Below are positions 34,855-43,735 of a DNA stretch of 64,000 nucleotides, one piece after another; position 1 is the stretch's first letter; every line of letters begins with the position of its first letter. Source of the DNA: Pseudomonas sp. BGI-2 (GTDB lineage Bacteria > Pseudomonadota > Gammaproteobacteria > Pseudomonadales > Pseudomonadaceae); assembly GCF_004310295.1 (NCBI RefSeq), contig NZ_SISB01000015.1, positions 58,639 through 122,638 of the forward strand. The letters run 5' to 3'. Below the pieces are notes generated by a model, which saw only the letters and a list, made by a program, of their open reading frames with translations, had not been told where the DNA came from and did not search any database. A program made the position numbers and the translations under genes.

Positions 34855-36915
34855 ATGGCTTTCGAAGCAATGTTCCAGCCGATCCAGATCGGCAAACTGA
34901 CCATCCGTAACCGCGTGCTCAGCACCGCGCACGCCGAGGTCTACGCCACCGACGGCGGCATGACCACCGACCGGTACGTCAAGTATTACGAAGAGAAAGC
35001 CAAGGGCGGGATCGGCCTGGCGATTTGCGGCGGTTCCTCCAGCGTGGCCATCGACAGCCCGCAAGGCTGGTGGAAGTCGGTCAACCTGGCCGACGACCGG
35101 ATCATTCCGCACTTCCAGAACCTGGCCGATGCCATGCACAAGCATGGCGCCAAGATCATGATCCAGATTACCCACATGGGCCGTCGTTCCCGTTGGGACG
35201 GCGAGCATTGGCCAACCCTGTTGTCGCCGTCGGGCATCCGTGAGCCGGTGCACCGTGCGACCTGCAAAACCATCGAGCCGGAAGAAATCTGGCGGGTAAT
35301 CGGCAACTACGCCACTGCGGCTGGCCGCGCCAAGGCCGGTGGCCTGGACGGCGTCGAATTGTCCGCCGTGCACCAACACATGATCGACCAGTTCTGGAGT
35401 CCGCGGGTCAACAAACGCACCGACGAGTGGGGCGGCAGTTTCGAGAACCGCATGCGTTTCGGCCTGGAAGTGATCAAGGCTGTGCGGGCTGAAGTCGGCC
35501 CGGATTTCTGCGTCGGCATCCGTCTGTGCGGTGACGAATTCCACCCGGACGGCTTGTCCCACGAGGACATGAAGCAGATCGCCAAGTACTACGACGACAC
35601 CGGCATGATCGACTTCATCGGCGTGGTGGGTTCGGGTTGCGACACCCATAACACCCTGGCCAACGTTATCCCGAACATGAGTTATCCACCGGAGCCGTTC
35701 CTGCACCTGGCTGCCGGTATCAAAGAAGTGGTCAAGGCCCCTGTTTTGCACGCGCAGAACATCAAGGACCCGAACCAGGCGACCCGTATTCTGGAAGGCG
35801 GCTACGTGGACATGGTCGGCATGACCCGCGCCCACATCGCCGACCCGCACCTGATCGCCAAGATCAAAATGGGTCAGATCGACCAGATCAAACAATGCGT
35901 CGGCGCCAACTACTGCATCGACCGTCAGTACCAGGGCCTGGACGTCTTGTGCATCCAGAACGCCGCGACCTCCCGTGAATACATGGGCGTGCCGCACATC
36001 ATCGAGAAATCGACCGGTGTGAAGCGCAAAGTGGTGGTGGTCGGTGCCGGTCCTGCCGGGATGGAAGCCGCTCGCGTGTCGGCCGAACGCGGCCACGACG
36101 TGACCCTGTTCGAGAAGAAAGAATTCATCGGTGGCCAGATCACGACCGCCTCGAAAGCTCCACAGCGTGACCAGATTGCCGGCATCACTCGCTGGTTCCA
36201 GCTTGAGCTGGCCCGTTTGAAAGTCGACCTGCGCCTGGGCGTGGCGGCCGATGCGGCAACTATTCTGGACTTGCGTCCGGACGTGGTGGTGCTCGCCGTC
36301 GGCGGTCATCCATTCCTGGAGCAGAACGAACATTGGGGCGCGGCTGAAGGCCTGGTGGTCAGCAGCTGGGACATCCTCGATGGCAAGGTCGCACCGGGCA
36401 AGAACGTGCTGGTCTACGACACCATTTGCGAATTCACCGGGATGTCGACCGCCGACTTCCTCGCCGACAAGGGCAGCCAGGTCGAGATCGTCACCGACGA
36501 CATCAAACCGGGCGTGGCGATTGGCGGCACGTCGTTCCCGACTTACTACCGCAGCATGTACCCCAAAGAAGTGATCATGACCGGGGACATGATGCTGGAG
36601 AAGGTCTACCGCGAAGGCGACAAGCTGGTGGCGGTGCTGGAAAACGAATACACCGGCGCCAAAGAGGAGCGGGTGGTGGACCAGGTGGTCGTCGAAAACG
36701 GCGTGCGTCCGGACGAAGAAATCTACTACGCCCTGAAGGAAGCGTCGCGCAACAAAGGCCAGATGGACATCGAAGCCTTGTTCGCGATCAAGCCGCAGCC
36801 TTCGCTGAGCCAGGCGGGTGACGGTTACTTGCTGTTCCGCATCGGCGACTGCGTGGCCCAGCGCAACACCCACGCGGCGATCTACGACGCGCTGCGGTTG
36901 TGCAAGGATTTCTAA
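34855..36915 (+). CDS. dgcA: Dimethylglycine catabolism flavin oxidoreductase DgcA
   Basis: A 686-residue protein of the trimethylamine dehydrogenase/2,4-dienoyl-CoA reductase type. Residues ~1-345 form an Old-Yellow-Enzyme TIM barrel (FQPIQIGKLTIRNRVLSTAH; ITHMGRRSRWDG; VELSAVHQHMIDQFWSP). A cysteine cluster for [4Fe-4S] follows (CVGANYCIDRQ then C at LCIQNAA, near residues 348-366), then FAD/NAD domains with VVVVGAGPAGMEAARVSAER near residue 395. With DgcB and the ETF it demethylates dimethylglycine to sarcosine. GbdR-induced in P. aeruginosa. Confidence 0.94.
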   Translation: MAFEAMFQPIQIGKLTIRNRVLSTAHAEVYATDGGMTTDRYVKYYEEKAKGGIGLAICGGSSSVAIDSPQGWWKSVNLADDRIIPHFQNLADAMHKHGAKIMIQITHMGRRSRWDGEHWPTLLSPSGIREPVHRATCKTIEPEEIWRVIGNYATAAGRAKAGGLDGVELSAVHQHMIDQFWSPRVNKRTDEWGGSFENRMRFGLEVIKAVRAEVGPDFCVGIRLCGDEFHPDGLSHEDMKQIAKYYDDTGMIDFIGVVGSGCDTHNTLANVIPNMSYPPEPFLHLAAGIKEVVKAPVLHAQNIKDPNQATRILEGGYVDMVGMTRAHIADPHLIAKIKMGQIDQIKQCVGANYCIDRQYQGLDVLCIQNAATSREYMGVPHIIEKSTGVKRKVVVVGAGPAGMEAARVSAERGHDVTLFEKKEFIGGQITTASKAPQRDQIAGITRWFQLELARLKVDLRLGVAADAATILDLRPDVVVLAVGGHPFLEQNEHWGAAEGLVVSSWDILDGKVAPGKNVLVYDTICEFTGMSTADFLADKGSQVEIVTDDIKPGVAIGGTSFPTYYRSMYPKEVIMTGDMMLEKVYREGDKLVAVLENEYTGAKEERVVDQVVVENGVRPDEEIYYALKEASRNKGQMDIEALFAIKPQPSLSQAGDGYLLFRIGDCVAQRNTHAAIYDALRLCKDF

Positions 36916-36931
36916 GAGCTTGTGGATAACC

Positions 36932-37025
36932 CTGTAGGAGCGAGGCTTGCCCGCGAAGGCGTCCTGACATTCAACATTGATGTCGGCTGATCCATCGCCT
37001 TCGCGGGCAAGCCTCGCTCCTACAG
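36932..37025. repeat. REP doublet, class A, between dgcA and dgcB
   Basis: Inverted class A pair in the 173-base gap inside the dgc operon; its spacer contains the ACATTCAACATTGATGTCGG sequence seen in related doublets. Confidence 0.88.
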
Positions 37026-37088
37026 GAATTCGAGCAAGGCATCCAGCTAGTTAGGCCTGCAAGACCCGAGGTCTTTGGGAGCTCCACC

Positions 37089-39050
37089 ATGTTGAACACC
37101 CTTCTTCCAATCCTGTTGTTCGCAGCCACCGGACTTGCTGTCCTGGGCGCGTTGCGGCGGGTGGCTATGTGGCGCCGAGGTCGAGCTTCGAAAGTCGACC
37201 TGATCGGCGGCCTGTTCGCCATGCCCAAGCGTTACATGGTCGACTTGCACCATGTTGTCGCGCGGGACAAATACATCGCCAACACTCACGTCGCCACGGC
37301 GGGTGGTGCGGTGGCGTCAATGGTGCTGGCGATACTGGTCCACGGTTTCGGCCTGCACAGTCGCATTCTCGGTGTTGCCCTGTTGATTGCCTCGGCGGTG
37401 ATGTTCGTCGGTGCGATTTTCATGTTTCTGCGCCGTCGCAACCCACCGGCTCGCCTGTCCAAAGGGCCATGGATGCGCCTGCCGAAAAGCCTGTTGGCGT
37501 TCTCTGCGAGCTTCTTCCTGTTGACCCTGCCGGTGGCGGGCATCCTTCCGGAAAACTTCGGTGGCTGGGTGCTGGCTGCGATCCTCGGCGTCGGTGTGCT
37601 GTGGGGCGTTAGCGAACTGTTCTTCGGCATGACCTGGGGTGGGCCGATGAAGCACGCCTTCGCCGGTGCCCTGCACTTGGCTTGGCACCGTCGCGCCGAG
37701 CGTTTTGGTGGCGGCCGTTCCACCGGTTTGAAACCGCTGGACTTGAACGATCCGACCGCGCCACTGGGCGTGGAAAAACCCAAGGATTTCACCTGGAACC
37801 AACTGCTCGGCTTCGACGCCTGCGTGCAGTGCGGTAAGTGCGAAGCCGCGTGCCCGGCGTTCGCCGCCGGCCAGCCGCTGAACCCGAAAAAACTGATTCA
37901 GGACATGGTGGTCGGCCTCGCCGGTGGCACCGATGCCAAGTTCGCTGGCAGCCCCTATCCATCTCTGGAGGGCGGGGGCAAAGCCATCGGCGAACACGCC
38001 GGCAACCCGCATCAACCCATCGTCAACGGTCTGGTGGACGCTGAAACCTTGTGGTCCTGCACCACCTGCCGTGCCTGCGTCGAGGAGTGCCCGATGATGA
38101 TCGAGCACGTCGATGCCATCGTCGACATGCGTCGTCACCTGACTCTGGAAAAAGGCGCGACCCCGAACAAAGGTGCCGAAGTCCTCGAAAACCTGATCGC
38201 CACCGACAACCCTGGCGGTTTCGCGCCGGGCGGGCGGATGAACTGGGCGGCGGACTTGAACCTGAACCTGCTCAGCGAGAAGAAATCGGTCGACGTGCTG
38301 TTCTGGGTCGGCGACGGCGCCTTCGACATGCGCAACCAGCGCACCTTGCGCGCCTTCGTCAAAGTGCTGAAAGCGGCCAAGGTCGACTTCGCGGTGCTCG
38401 GTCTTGAAGAGCGCGACAGCGGTGACGTGGCCCGACGTCTGGGCGATGAAGCGACGTTCCAGTTGTTGGCTAAACGCAACATCCAGACCCTGGCCAAGTA
38501 CAGCTTCAACCGTATCGTCACCTGCGACCCGCACAGCTTCCACGTGTTGAAAAACGAGTACGGCGCCTTCGACGGCCACTACCTCGTGCAGCACCACAGC
38601 ACCTACATGGCCGAAATCATCGGCGCTGGCGCCCTGAACCTCGGCCAGCACAAAGGCAGCAGCGTGACCTATCACGACCCGTGCTACCTCGGCCGTTACA
38701 ACGGCGAATACGAGGCACCGCGTGAAGTACTGCGCGCCCTCGGGATCGAGATCAAGGAAATGCAACGCTCCGGTTTCCGCTCGCGCTGCTGCGGCGGTGG
38801 CGGCGGTGCGCCGATTACCGACATTCCAGGGAAACAACGGATCCCCGACATGCGCATGGATGACATCCGCGAAACCGGCGCCGAACTGGTGGCCGTGGGT
38901 TGTCCACAATGCACTGCGATGCTCGAAGGCGTGGTCGAACCGCGACCGCTGATCAAGGACATCGCTGAACTGGTGGCGGACGCGTTGCTCGAAGACGCTG
39001 CGCCTAGGCCGACCACACCGGCCCAACGTGAACCTGCGGAGGCCCACTGA
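37089..39050 (+). CDS. dgcB: Dimethylglycine catabolism iron-sulfur membrane protein DgcB
   Basis: A 653-residue protein. An N-terminal membrane helix (LLPILLFAATGLAVLGALRR) and further hydrophobic segments (residues ~70-190) precede two [4Fe-4S] motifs, CVQCGKCEAACP near residue 245 and CTTCRACVEECP near residue 323. The C-terminus has the GlpC/HdrD cysteine-rich domains (HDPCYLGRYNG; RSRCCGGGGGAP). It probably passes electrons from DgcA and the adjacent ETF to quinones. The stop overlaps the etfA start by one base (TGATG). Confidence 0.93.
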   Translation: MLNTLLPILLFAATGLAVLGALRRVAMWRRGRASKVDLIGGLFAMPKRYMVDLHHVVARDKYIANTHVATAGGAVASMVLAILVHGFGLHSRILGVALLIASAVMFVGAIFMFLRRRNPPARLSKGPWMRLPKSLLAFSASFFLLTLPVAGILPENFGGWVLAAILGVGVLWGVSELFFGMTWGGPMKHAFAGALHLAWHRRAERFGGGRSTGLKPLDLNDPTAPLGVEKPKDFTWNQLLGFDACVQCGKCEAACPAFAAGQPLNPKKLIQDMVVGLAGGTDAKFAGSPYPSLEGGGKAIGEHAGNPHQPIVNGLVDAETLWSCTTCRACVEECPMMIEHVDAIVDMRRHLTLEKGATPNKGAEVLENLIATDNPGGFAPGGRMNWAADLNLNLLSEKKSVDVLFWVGDGAFDMRNQRTLRAFVKVLKAAKVDFAVLGLEERDSGDVARRLGDEATFQLLAKRNIQTLAKYSFNRIVTCDPHSFHVLKNEYGAFDGHYLVQHHSTYMAEIIGAGALNLGQHKGSSVTYHDPCYLGRYNGEYEAPREVLRALGIEIKEMQRSGFRSRCCGGGGGAPITDIPGKQRIPDMRMDDIRETGAELVAVGCPQCTAMLEGVVEPRPLIKDIAELVADALLEDAAPRPTTPAQREPAEAH

Positions 39051-40270
39051 TGAGCGACATTATCCGCCGCGACCCACGCGCCGAATGGATCGCCCGCAAC
39101 CGTCTGCACCCGCTGCACGCAGCCATGCAACCGGCGCAGCACAGCTGGATGGGACCTAATGGCATCATCCGCAAGAATCCCCATGGCATCGGTTTTATCG
39201 GTCCCAACGGCATCAAACGGATCGACCGCAGCGGCGCTCAACAGGGCGGGGCGAGCAAACGCTCGGCCGCGGTTGAAGTGCAATTGCCGCTGCATCAAGT
39301 GCCTGCACCTGCGTTTTACATCAGCGTGGTGCCGGACATGGTCGGCGGCCGCTTGAGCAGCCACGACCGCGACTTGCTCGGTCTGGCTCATCAGTTGGCC
39401 GGCAACGACGGTGCCGTGTTGGCCGTGGTCTTCGGCGAACACAAGGAAAACGCATTCGCTACGGCGGGCGTCGACCGCTTGCTGGTATTGGAAGGCGACG
39501 AATTCAGCGGTTATGCACCGGAACAAAGGGTCCAGGGCCTGCGGGCTGTGGATAACCAGTTCAGCCCTCGTCACTGGTTGCTGCCGGACAGCCGCAGTGG
39601 CGGTGGCGAACTGGGTCGACGCTTTGCCGCTGCACTGGGCGAACGCCCGGCCACGCGGGTCTGGCAGGTCAAGGATCAGGAGTGCATCGGCCGCGCCGGT
39701 GCTGGTTTGCAAGACCTTGCGCGCCCGGTCGCTCGCTTGATTCTGGCCGCCGTCGAATGCGCCGAACCGGTCAGCGAAACCCGTCACGAAGCCTTGCCGG
39801 TGGAGTTATCCACAACGGTTGCCCGCAGTCTCTCGCGCATCGAAGATTTAGGCTCCGTGGCGGTGGATCCGGCGGCGATTCCGATGGCCGAAGCCGAATT
39901 CATCTTCTCCGGCGGCAACGGGGTCAAGGACTGGGGACTTTTCCACAGGACGGCCGAAGCGTTGGGCGCTACCGAAGGCGCGTCCCGGGTGGCAGTGGAC
40001 GATGGCTTCATGGCGCGCGACCGTCAGGTCGGTGCGTCCGGCACCTGGGTTACCGCAAGGGTCTACGTGGCGGTGGGGATTTCCGGGGCGATCCAGCACC
40101 TGCAAGGCATCGGTGCCTGCGACAAGGTGGTGGCGATCAACCTCGATCCTGGCTGCGACATGATCAAACGGGCCGACCTGTCAGTGATCGGTGAAAGCGC
40201 CGAAATTCTTCAAGCCTTGATCGACGCGGTAGAGGCTTACCGCAATGAAGCCAAGCGCGATGCGGCTTAA
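39050..40270 (+). CDS. etfA: Electron transfer flavoprotein alpha subunit (betaine cluster)
   Basis: A 406-residue ETF alpha subunit, longer than the housekeeping form (~310) because of an N-terminal extension of about 85 residues containing short repeats (MGPNGIIRKNPHGIGFIGPN). The FAD-binding C-terminal domain is standard: GGNGVKDWGLFHRTAEALGA, RQVGASGTWVTARVYVAVGI and AINLDPGCDMIKRADLSVIG. It accepts electrons from dimethylglycine oxidation. It contains two perfect DnaA-box 9-mers (39,547-39,555 and 39,806-39,814) within its coding sequence. Confidence 0.9.
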   Translation: MSDIIRRDPRAEWIARNRLHPLHAAMQPAQHSWMGPNGIIRKNPHGIGFIGPNGIKRIDRSGAQQGGASKRSAAVEVQLPLHQVPAPAFYISVVPDMVGGRLSSHDRDLLGLAHQLAGNDGAVLAVVFGEHKENAFATAGVDRLLVLEGDEFSGYAPEQRVQGLRAVDNQFSPRHWLLPDSRSGGGELGRRFAAALGERPATRVWQVKDQECIGRAGAGLQDLARPVARLILAAVECAEPVSETRHEALPVELSTTVARSLSRIEDLGSVAVDPAAIPMAEAEFIFSGGNGVKDWGLFHRTAEALGATEGASRVAVDDGFMARDRQVGASGTWVTARVYVAVGISGAIQHLQGIGACDKVVAINLDPGCDMIKRADLSVIGESAEILQALIDAVEAYRNEAKRDAA

Positions 40271-40285
40271 GGAAAGGAAAGGGTC

Positions 40286-41056
40286 ATGAGCACAAAAATC
40301 ATCAGCCTGGTGTCCATCGGCGCCCACCCGACTTCCGGCCGGCCACGTCGCGCTGAGCAGGATGCGCGAGCAGTGGAACTGGGTCTGCAATTGGCTGGGG
40401 ATAACTTGCAAGTGCTGCATGCCGGCGACGTCGCAGAACCTGCATTGCGCGCGTACCTGGGCATGGGCCTGGAACAGTTGCATGTGCTTGAACAACCTTC
40501 AGGCGCCGATGCACTGCCGGCATTGACCGCGTATTTGCGTGACGCCGGGGCTCAGGTCGTGCTGACCGGCAGCCAGGCGGAAACCGGCGAAGGCTCGGGC
40601 ATGTTGCCGTTTCTGCTGGCGGAAAATCTGGGCTGGCCGCTGGTCATAGGGCTGGCTCAAGTTGAATCCATCGACGGCGGTTCGGCGCTGGTGCTGCAAG
40701 CCTTGCCACGTGGTCAACGCCGTCGTCTGAAGGTGCGGTTACCGTTTCTCGCCACTGTGGATAACGCTGCGCCGAAACCTCGGCAGAGCGCTTACGGCCC
40801 GGCCCGACGCGGGGTGTTGCAGGCGGATGAAGTCGAAGTGATCGACGATGAACTGCTGGCGCTCGCCACCCTGCAACCGGCCAAGCCACGGCCTAAACGC
40901 TTGAAGGTGATCAAGGCCAAGAGCGGCGCGGACCGGATGAAAGCCGCGACGGCCAAGGCCAGCGGCGGGGGCGGGCAGGTGCTTAAGGGGTTGAGTGCGG
41001 AGGCTGGGGCTGAGGCGATTCTCAAGTTGTTGATTGAGGAAGGCGTAGTTCGCTAA
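40286..41056 (+). CDS. etfB: Electron transfer flavoprotein beta subunit (betaine cluster)
   Basis: A 256-residue ETF beta subunit: VSIGAHPTSGRPRRAEQDAR at the start, GLEQLHVLEQPSGADALPAL in the middle, and LPFLATVDNAAPKPRQSAYG at the conserved AMP-site region. The C-terminal ~50 residues are Lys/Ala-rich, as in pseudomonad homologues of this operon. It pairs with the alpha subunit 15 bases upstream. AAGGAAAGG precedes the ATG. A perfect DnaA-box 9-mer lies at 40,756-40,764. Confidence 0.9.
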   Translation: MSTKIISLVSIGAHPTSGRPRRAEQDARAVELGLQLAGDNLQVLHAGDVAEPALRAYLGMGLEQLHVLEQPSGADALPALTAYLRDAGAQVVLTGSQAETGEGSGMLPFLLAENLGWPLVIGLAQVESIDGGSALVLQALPRGQRRRLKVRLPFLATVDNAAPKPRQSAYGPARRGVLQADEVEVIDDELLALATLQPAKPRPKRLKVIKAKSGADRMKAATAKASGGGGQVLKGLSAEAGAEAILKLLIEEGVVR

Positions 41057-41077
41057 CGGTCCTGTGGAGTCAGCAAA

Positions 41078-41644
41078 ATGGCAGTTGAATTTCGTTCGGC
41101 CCTGCGCGCGGATGCGCGGGAGATTGCTCGTTTGTTTCAGATTTCATCAGAAGGCGCTGCGGATTACATCTGGAGCCAGCTAGCGCAGCCCGGCCAGGAT
41201 TTGCTGGAAGTGGGCGCCAGTCGCTACGCCCGTGAAGACGTGGATTTTTCCTGGCAGAACTGCCTCATTGCCGAGGCAGGGGGAAATGTCATCGGCATGA
41301 TGCACAGCTACGTGATGCGTCACGATCCGCTGGCGGCCCCTGTGACCGATCCGGTCCTGGCGCCCTATGCCACGATGGAAATTCCCGACACCCTCTATAT
41401 TTCCAGCCTGGCGCTGCATGAAGGCTGGCGAAATCAGGGGCTGGGCAAGCAATTCCTCGCCTACGCCTACGACCGTGCCAACCAGCTTGGGCTCAATGGC
41501 TTGAGCCTGATCGACTACGCCGTGAACACCGGCGCCCGCCGGTTCTACGAGCGACATGGCTTCCGTGTCGTCGATACCTGCCAGATCACACCGCACCCGA
41601 TGATTCGGGTCACGGGTGAGGCCTATCTGGTGTATCGGCCTTAA
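41078..41644 (+). CDS. GNAT N-acetyltransferase at the end of the dgc-etf operon
   Basis: A 188-residue GCN5-related acetyltransferase: FRSALRADAREIARLFQISS at the N-terminus, YISSLALHEGWRNQGLGKQF with the acetyl-CoA-binding R-x-x-G-x-G (near residue 125), and VNTGARRFYERHGFRVVDTC at the C-terminal motif. It begins 21 bases after etfB on the same strand, with GTGGAG before the ATG, so is probably co-transcribed. Such a gene is not part of the pathway in P. aeruginosa as far as I recall, and its substrate is unknown. Confidence 0.82.
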   Translation: MAVEFRSALRADAREIARLFQISSEGAADYIWSQLAQPGQDLLEVGASRYAREDVDFSWQNCLIAEAGGNVIGMMHSYVMRHDPLAAPVTDPVLAPYATMEIPDTLYISSLALHEGWRNQGLGKQFLAYAYDRANQLGLNGLSLIDYAVNTGARRFYERHGFRVVDTCQITPHPMIRVTGEAYLVYRP

Positions 41645-41661
41645 GGCACGAACCCAATCCC

Positions 41662-41753
41662 TGTGGGAGCGGGCTTGCTCGCGAATGCGGCGGTTCAGTC
41701 GACATCAATGTTGGATGTCAGTCCGCCTTCGCGAGCAAGCCCGCTCCCACAGG
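41662..41753. repeat. REP doublet, class B
   Basis: Inverted class B pair whose spacer reads GTCGACATCAATGTTGGATG, similar to the spacers of the doublets at 31,286 and 36,932. Confidence 0.88.
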
Positions 41754-41763
41754 GGTGATGTGT

Positions 41764-42323
41764 TTATCCACAATCCCTGTTAGCGCTTCTGTGGATAACG
41801 TGTTCGCCCATCGCTACACAGCATGCAAATCAAGCCCTGCAACCCTTCGTACAAAAAACAACCAGCCTAACTTGCGGTTTTTTCACACTTTTTCCTGAGG
41901 ATAACTTTTCACGCAAGCTAATACTTGCCCCCAATCTCTGTTAGCGCATCTGTGGATAAGATGTTCGCTGACCGCTACAGGCCATATAAAACGGGCTTAT
42001 CAGGCGAGTGATCAAAAAACGATCAAATCATCGTTTTAGTTCGATAAACCTCGCATAAACCCCGGTATATCGCGGCCTTCAACGGTTTTCCACAGATCCA
42101 TCGAAGTTGCCCCCAAAGTCTGTTGGCGCTTCTGTGGATAAGGTGTTCGCCATCCTTTGCAAGCCACGTAATTCGTGCCCTACAGGCTTCCGATCAAAAA
42201 ACAACCAATCGCAGTTCAAAACCCTGCTTCTGGATAAGTCACGGATTTTCTTCGGTTTCTGTGTAGAAAGTTTTCGCTGTAAAACGAGTTGTCCCCATTT
42301 GCTGTGGGTGAAGGTGTGGATAA
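41764..42323. repeat. DnaA-box repeat array
   Basis: Five perfect DnaA 9-mers: TTATCCACA at 41,764-41,772 and its complement TGTGGATAA at 41,790, 41,951, 42,133 and 42,315. The last four stand in repeats reading CTGTTAGCGC-T/A-TCTGTGGATAA then TGTTCGC, with periods of 161, 182 and 182 bases. In the first three repeats an A6 tract (AAAAAAC) starts exactly 63 bases after the box; the fourth is degenerate there. Possible DnaA-titration or replication-control element. Confidence 0.75.
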
Positions 42324-42392
42324 CTTGTTCGCGAACCTCTACAGCCCCACACCCGTGGCAGCTCTAAAGCGATTGATCGAAATTTGAACAAT

Positions 42393-42423
42393 AAAAAACC
42401 GCGAAACTTGTTCGCGGTTTTTT
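42393..42423. terminator. Bidirectional intrinsic terminator after gbcA
   Basis: AAAAAACCGCGAA, loop ACTTG, TTCGCGGTTTTTT: a perfect 13-bp stem with A6/T6 ends, 16 bases past the gbcA stop. Confidence 0.92.
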
Positions 42424-42439
42424 GTCTCAGCGGGGTCGG

Positions 42440-43735
42440 TCAGCCTTGAACCGGCACGCCTTTGAGATAAGGCGCAGGTTCAGCCCCAAGGTTGTTCAGC
42501 AGACGCTCGCTGTACCAATCCACGAAGTTCACCACGCCGAACTCATAGGTCTTGGAATACGGACCTGGCTGGTACGCCGTGGAGTTGATCCCGCGCTGGT
42601 TCTCTTCAGCCAGACGACGGTCCTGGTCGTTGGTGGCGTCCCAGACCTGACGCATACGGTCCACGTCGTAGTCCACGCCTTCAACCGCGTCCTTGTGGAC
42701 GATCCACTTGGTGGTGACCATGGTTTCCTGCGCGCTGATCGGCCACACGGTGAAGACGATGATGTGATCACCCATGCAGTGGTTCCACGAGTGTGGCAGG
42801 TGCAGGATGCGCATTGAGCCCAGGTCCGGGTTCTTGATGCGGCCCATGAGTTTGGCGCAGCCCTGTTTGCCGTCGAGGGTCATCGACACGGTGCCCTTGA
42901 GCAGCGGCATGCGCACGATGCGGTTACGCAGGCCGAAACTGGCGTGGGCGTAAGGAATCTTTTCGGCTTCCCAGGACGCGGCGGAGGCGGCGACGTGGTC
43001 CTTGAAGGCCTGGTCGGCACGCGGGTCGGTGACGTCGTCCCATTCCAGCAGGGTTTTCAACAGTTCCGGGTGCGATGCGTTGCAGTGGTAGCACTCGCGG
43101 TTGTTTTCCAGCACCAGTTTCCAGTTGGCCTTTTCCATCAAGGTGGTGGTGATCGCCACCTTGGTGTTCTCCATGTCGTACGGTTCCATGTAATGGTTCA
43201 GCGTCGACAGGAAGTCATCAATGGCTGGCGGGTTTTCCGACAGGCTGATGAAGATGTAGCCGCCGGCCGTCTTCACGTTCACCGGTTTGAGGCCATAGTC
43301 CTTCATGTCGAAGTCGGCACCCATTTCGGTGCCGGCGAACAGCAGGCGACCGTCCAGTTCGTAGGTCCACTGGTGGTAGTGGCAAACCAGTTTGGCGACC
43401 TTGCCTTTTTCGCTGGTGCACAGCCGCGAACCGCGGTGACGGCAGACGTTGTGGAACGCATGCACCACACCTTCGGCGCCGCGAATCACGATGATCGGGT
43501 TCTTGCCGACTTGCAAGGTCAGGTAGTTGCCCTTGGACGGGATCTCGCAGGTCATGCCGGCGATCAACCACTCTTTCGAGAAGATTTCCTGCATGTCGAT
43601 ATCGAACAGCCGCTCGTCAGAGTAAAACGGCTGCGGCAGCGAGAAAGTGCGTTCGCGCTCTTGAAGCATTTGCGCGGTGGCCTTGCGTGCGGGTTCCAGC
43701 GGATCGCCCAGACTGATTTTTGCGGTGACGTCCAT
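42440..43735 (-). CDS. gbcA: Glycine betaine demethylase, Rieske oxygenase subunit
   Basis: A 431-residue aromatic-ring-hydroxylating-type oxygenase that removes one methyl group from glycine betaine, giving dimethylglycine and formaldehyde. The Rieske [2Fe-2S] ligands are in CRHRGSRLCTSEKGK and LVCHYHQWTYELDG (Cys-x-His ... Cys-x2-His, residues ~95-118). The mononuclear iron site begins at NNRECYHCNASHPEL near residue 210. Start ATG 43,733-43,735 follows GAGGA; the frame extends 22 codons further without similarity. It is divergent from its reductase gbcB across 287 bases, the arrangement known from P. aeruginosa, where both are GbdR-activated. Confidence 0.96.
   Translation of the reverse strand: MDVTAKISLGDPLEPARKATAQMLQERERTFSLPQPFYSDERLFDIDMQEIFSKEWLIAGMTCEIPSKGNYLTLQVGKNPIIVIRGAEGVVHAFHNVCRHRGSRLCTSEKGKVAKLVCHYHQWTYELDGRLLFAGTEMGADFDMKDYGLKPVNVKTAGGYIFISLSENPPAIDDFLSTLNHYMEPYDMENTKVAITTTLMEKANWKLVLENNRECYHCNASHPELLKTLLEWDDVTDPRADQAFKDHVAASAASWEAEKIPYAHASFGLRNRIVRMPLLKGTVSMTLDGKQGCAKLMGRIKNPDLGSMRILHLPHSWNHCMGDHIIVFTVWPISAQETMVTTKWIVHKDAVEGVDYDVDRMRQVWDATNDQDRRLAEENQRGINSTAYQPGPYSKTYEFGVVNFVDWYSERLLNNLGAEPAPYLKGVPVQG

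Larger units (their letters stand above)
41645..42439. other. 795-base gene-free region between the GNAT gene and gbcA
   Basis: Contains, in order, a class B REP doublet (41,662-41,753), an array of imperfect repeats each centred on a perfect DnaA box (41,764-42,390) and a bidirectional terminator (42,393-42,423). The region is clearly AT-richer than its surroundings and its small open frames look non-coding. Confidence 0.8.

Noticed and set aside
33235..36873. A 1212-codon open frame on the reverse strand across the dipeptidase, DUF5943 and dgcA genes
   Set aside because: It is antisense to three clearly recognisable proteins, is His/Val-rich like other GC-skewed antisense frames, and has no family features. 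Similar long antisense frames lie opposite betA, betT, dgcB and soxA.
41645..42439. Protein-coding genes in the DnaA-box gap (for example an 86-codon frame at 42,107-42,367)
   Set aside because: The frame lies over the repeat units, lacks a ribosome-binding site and resembles no protein.
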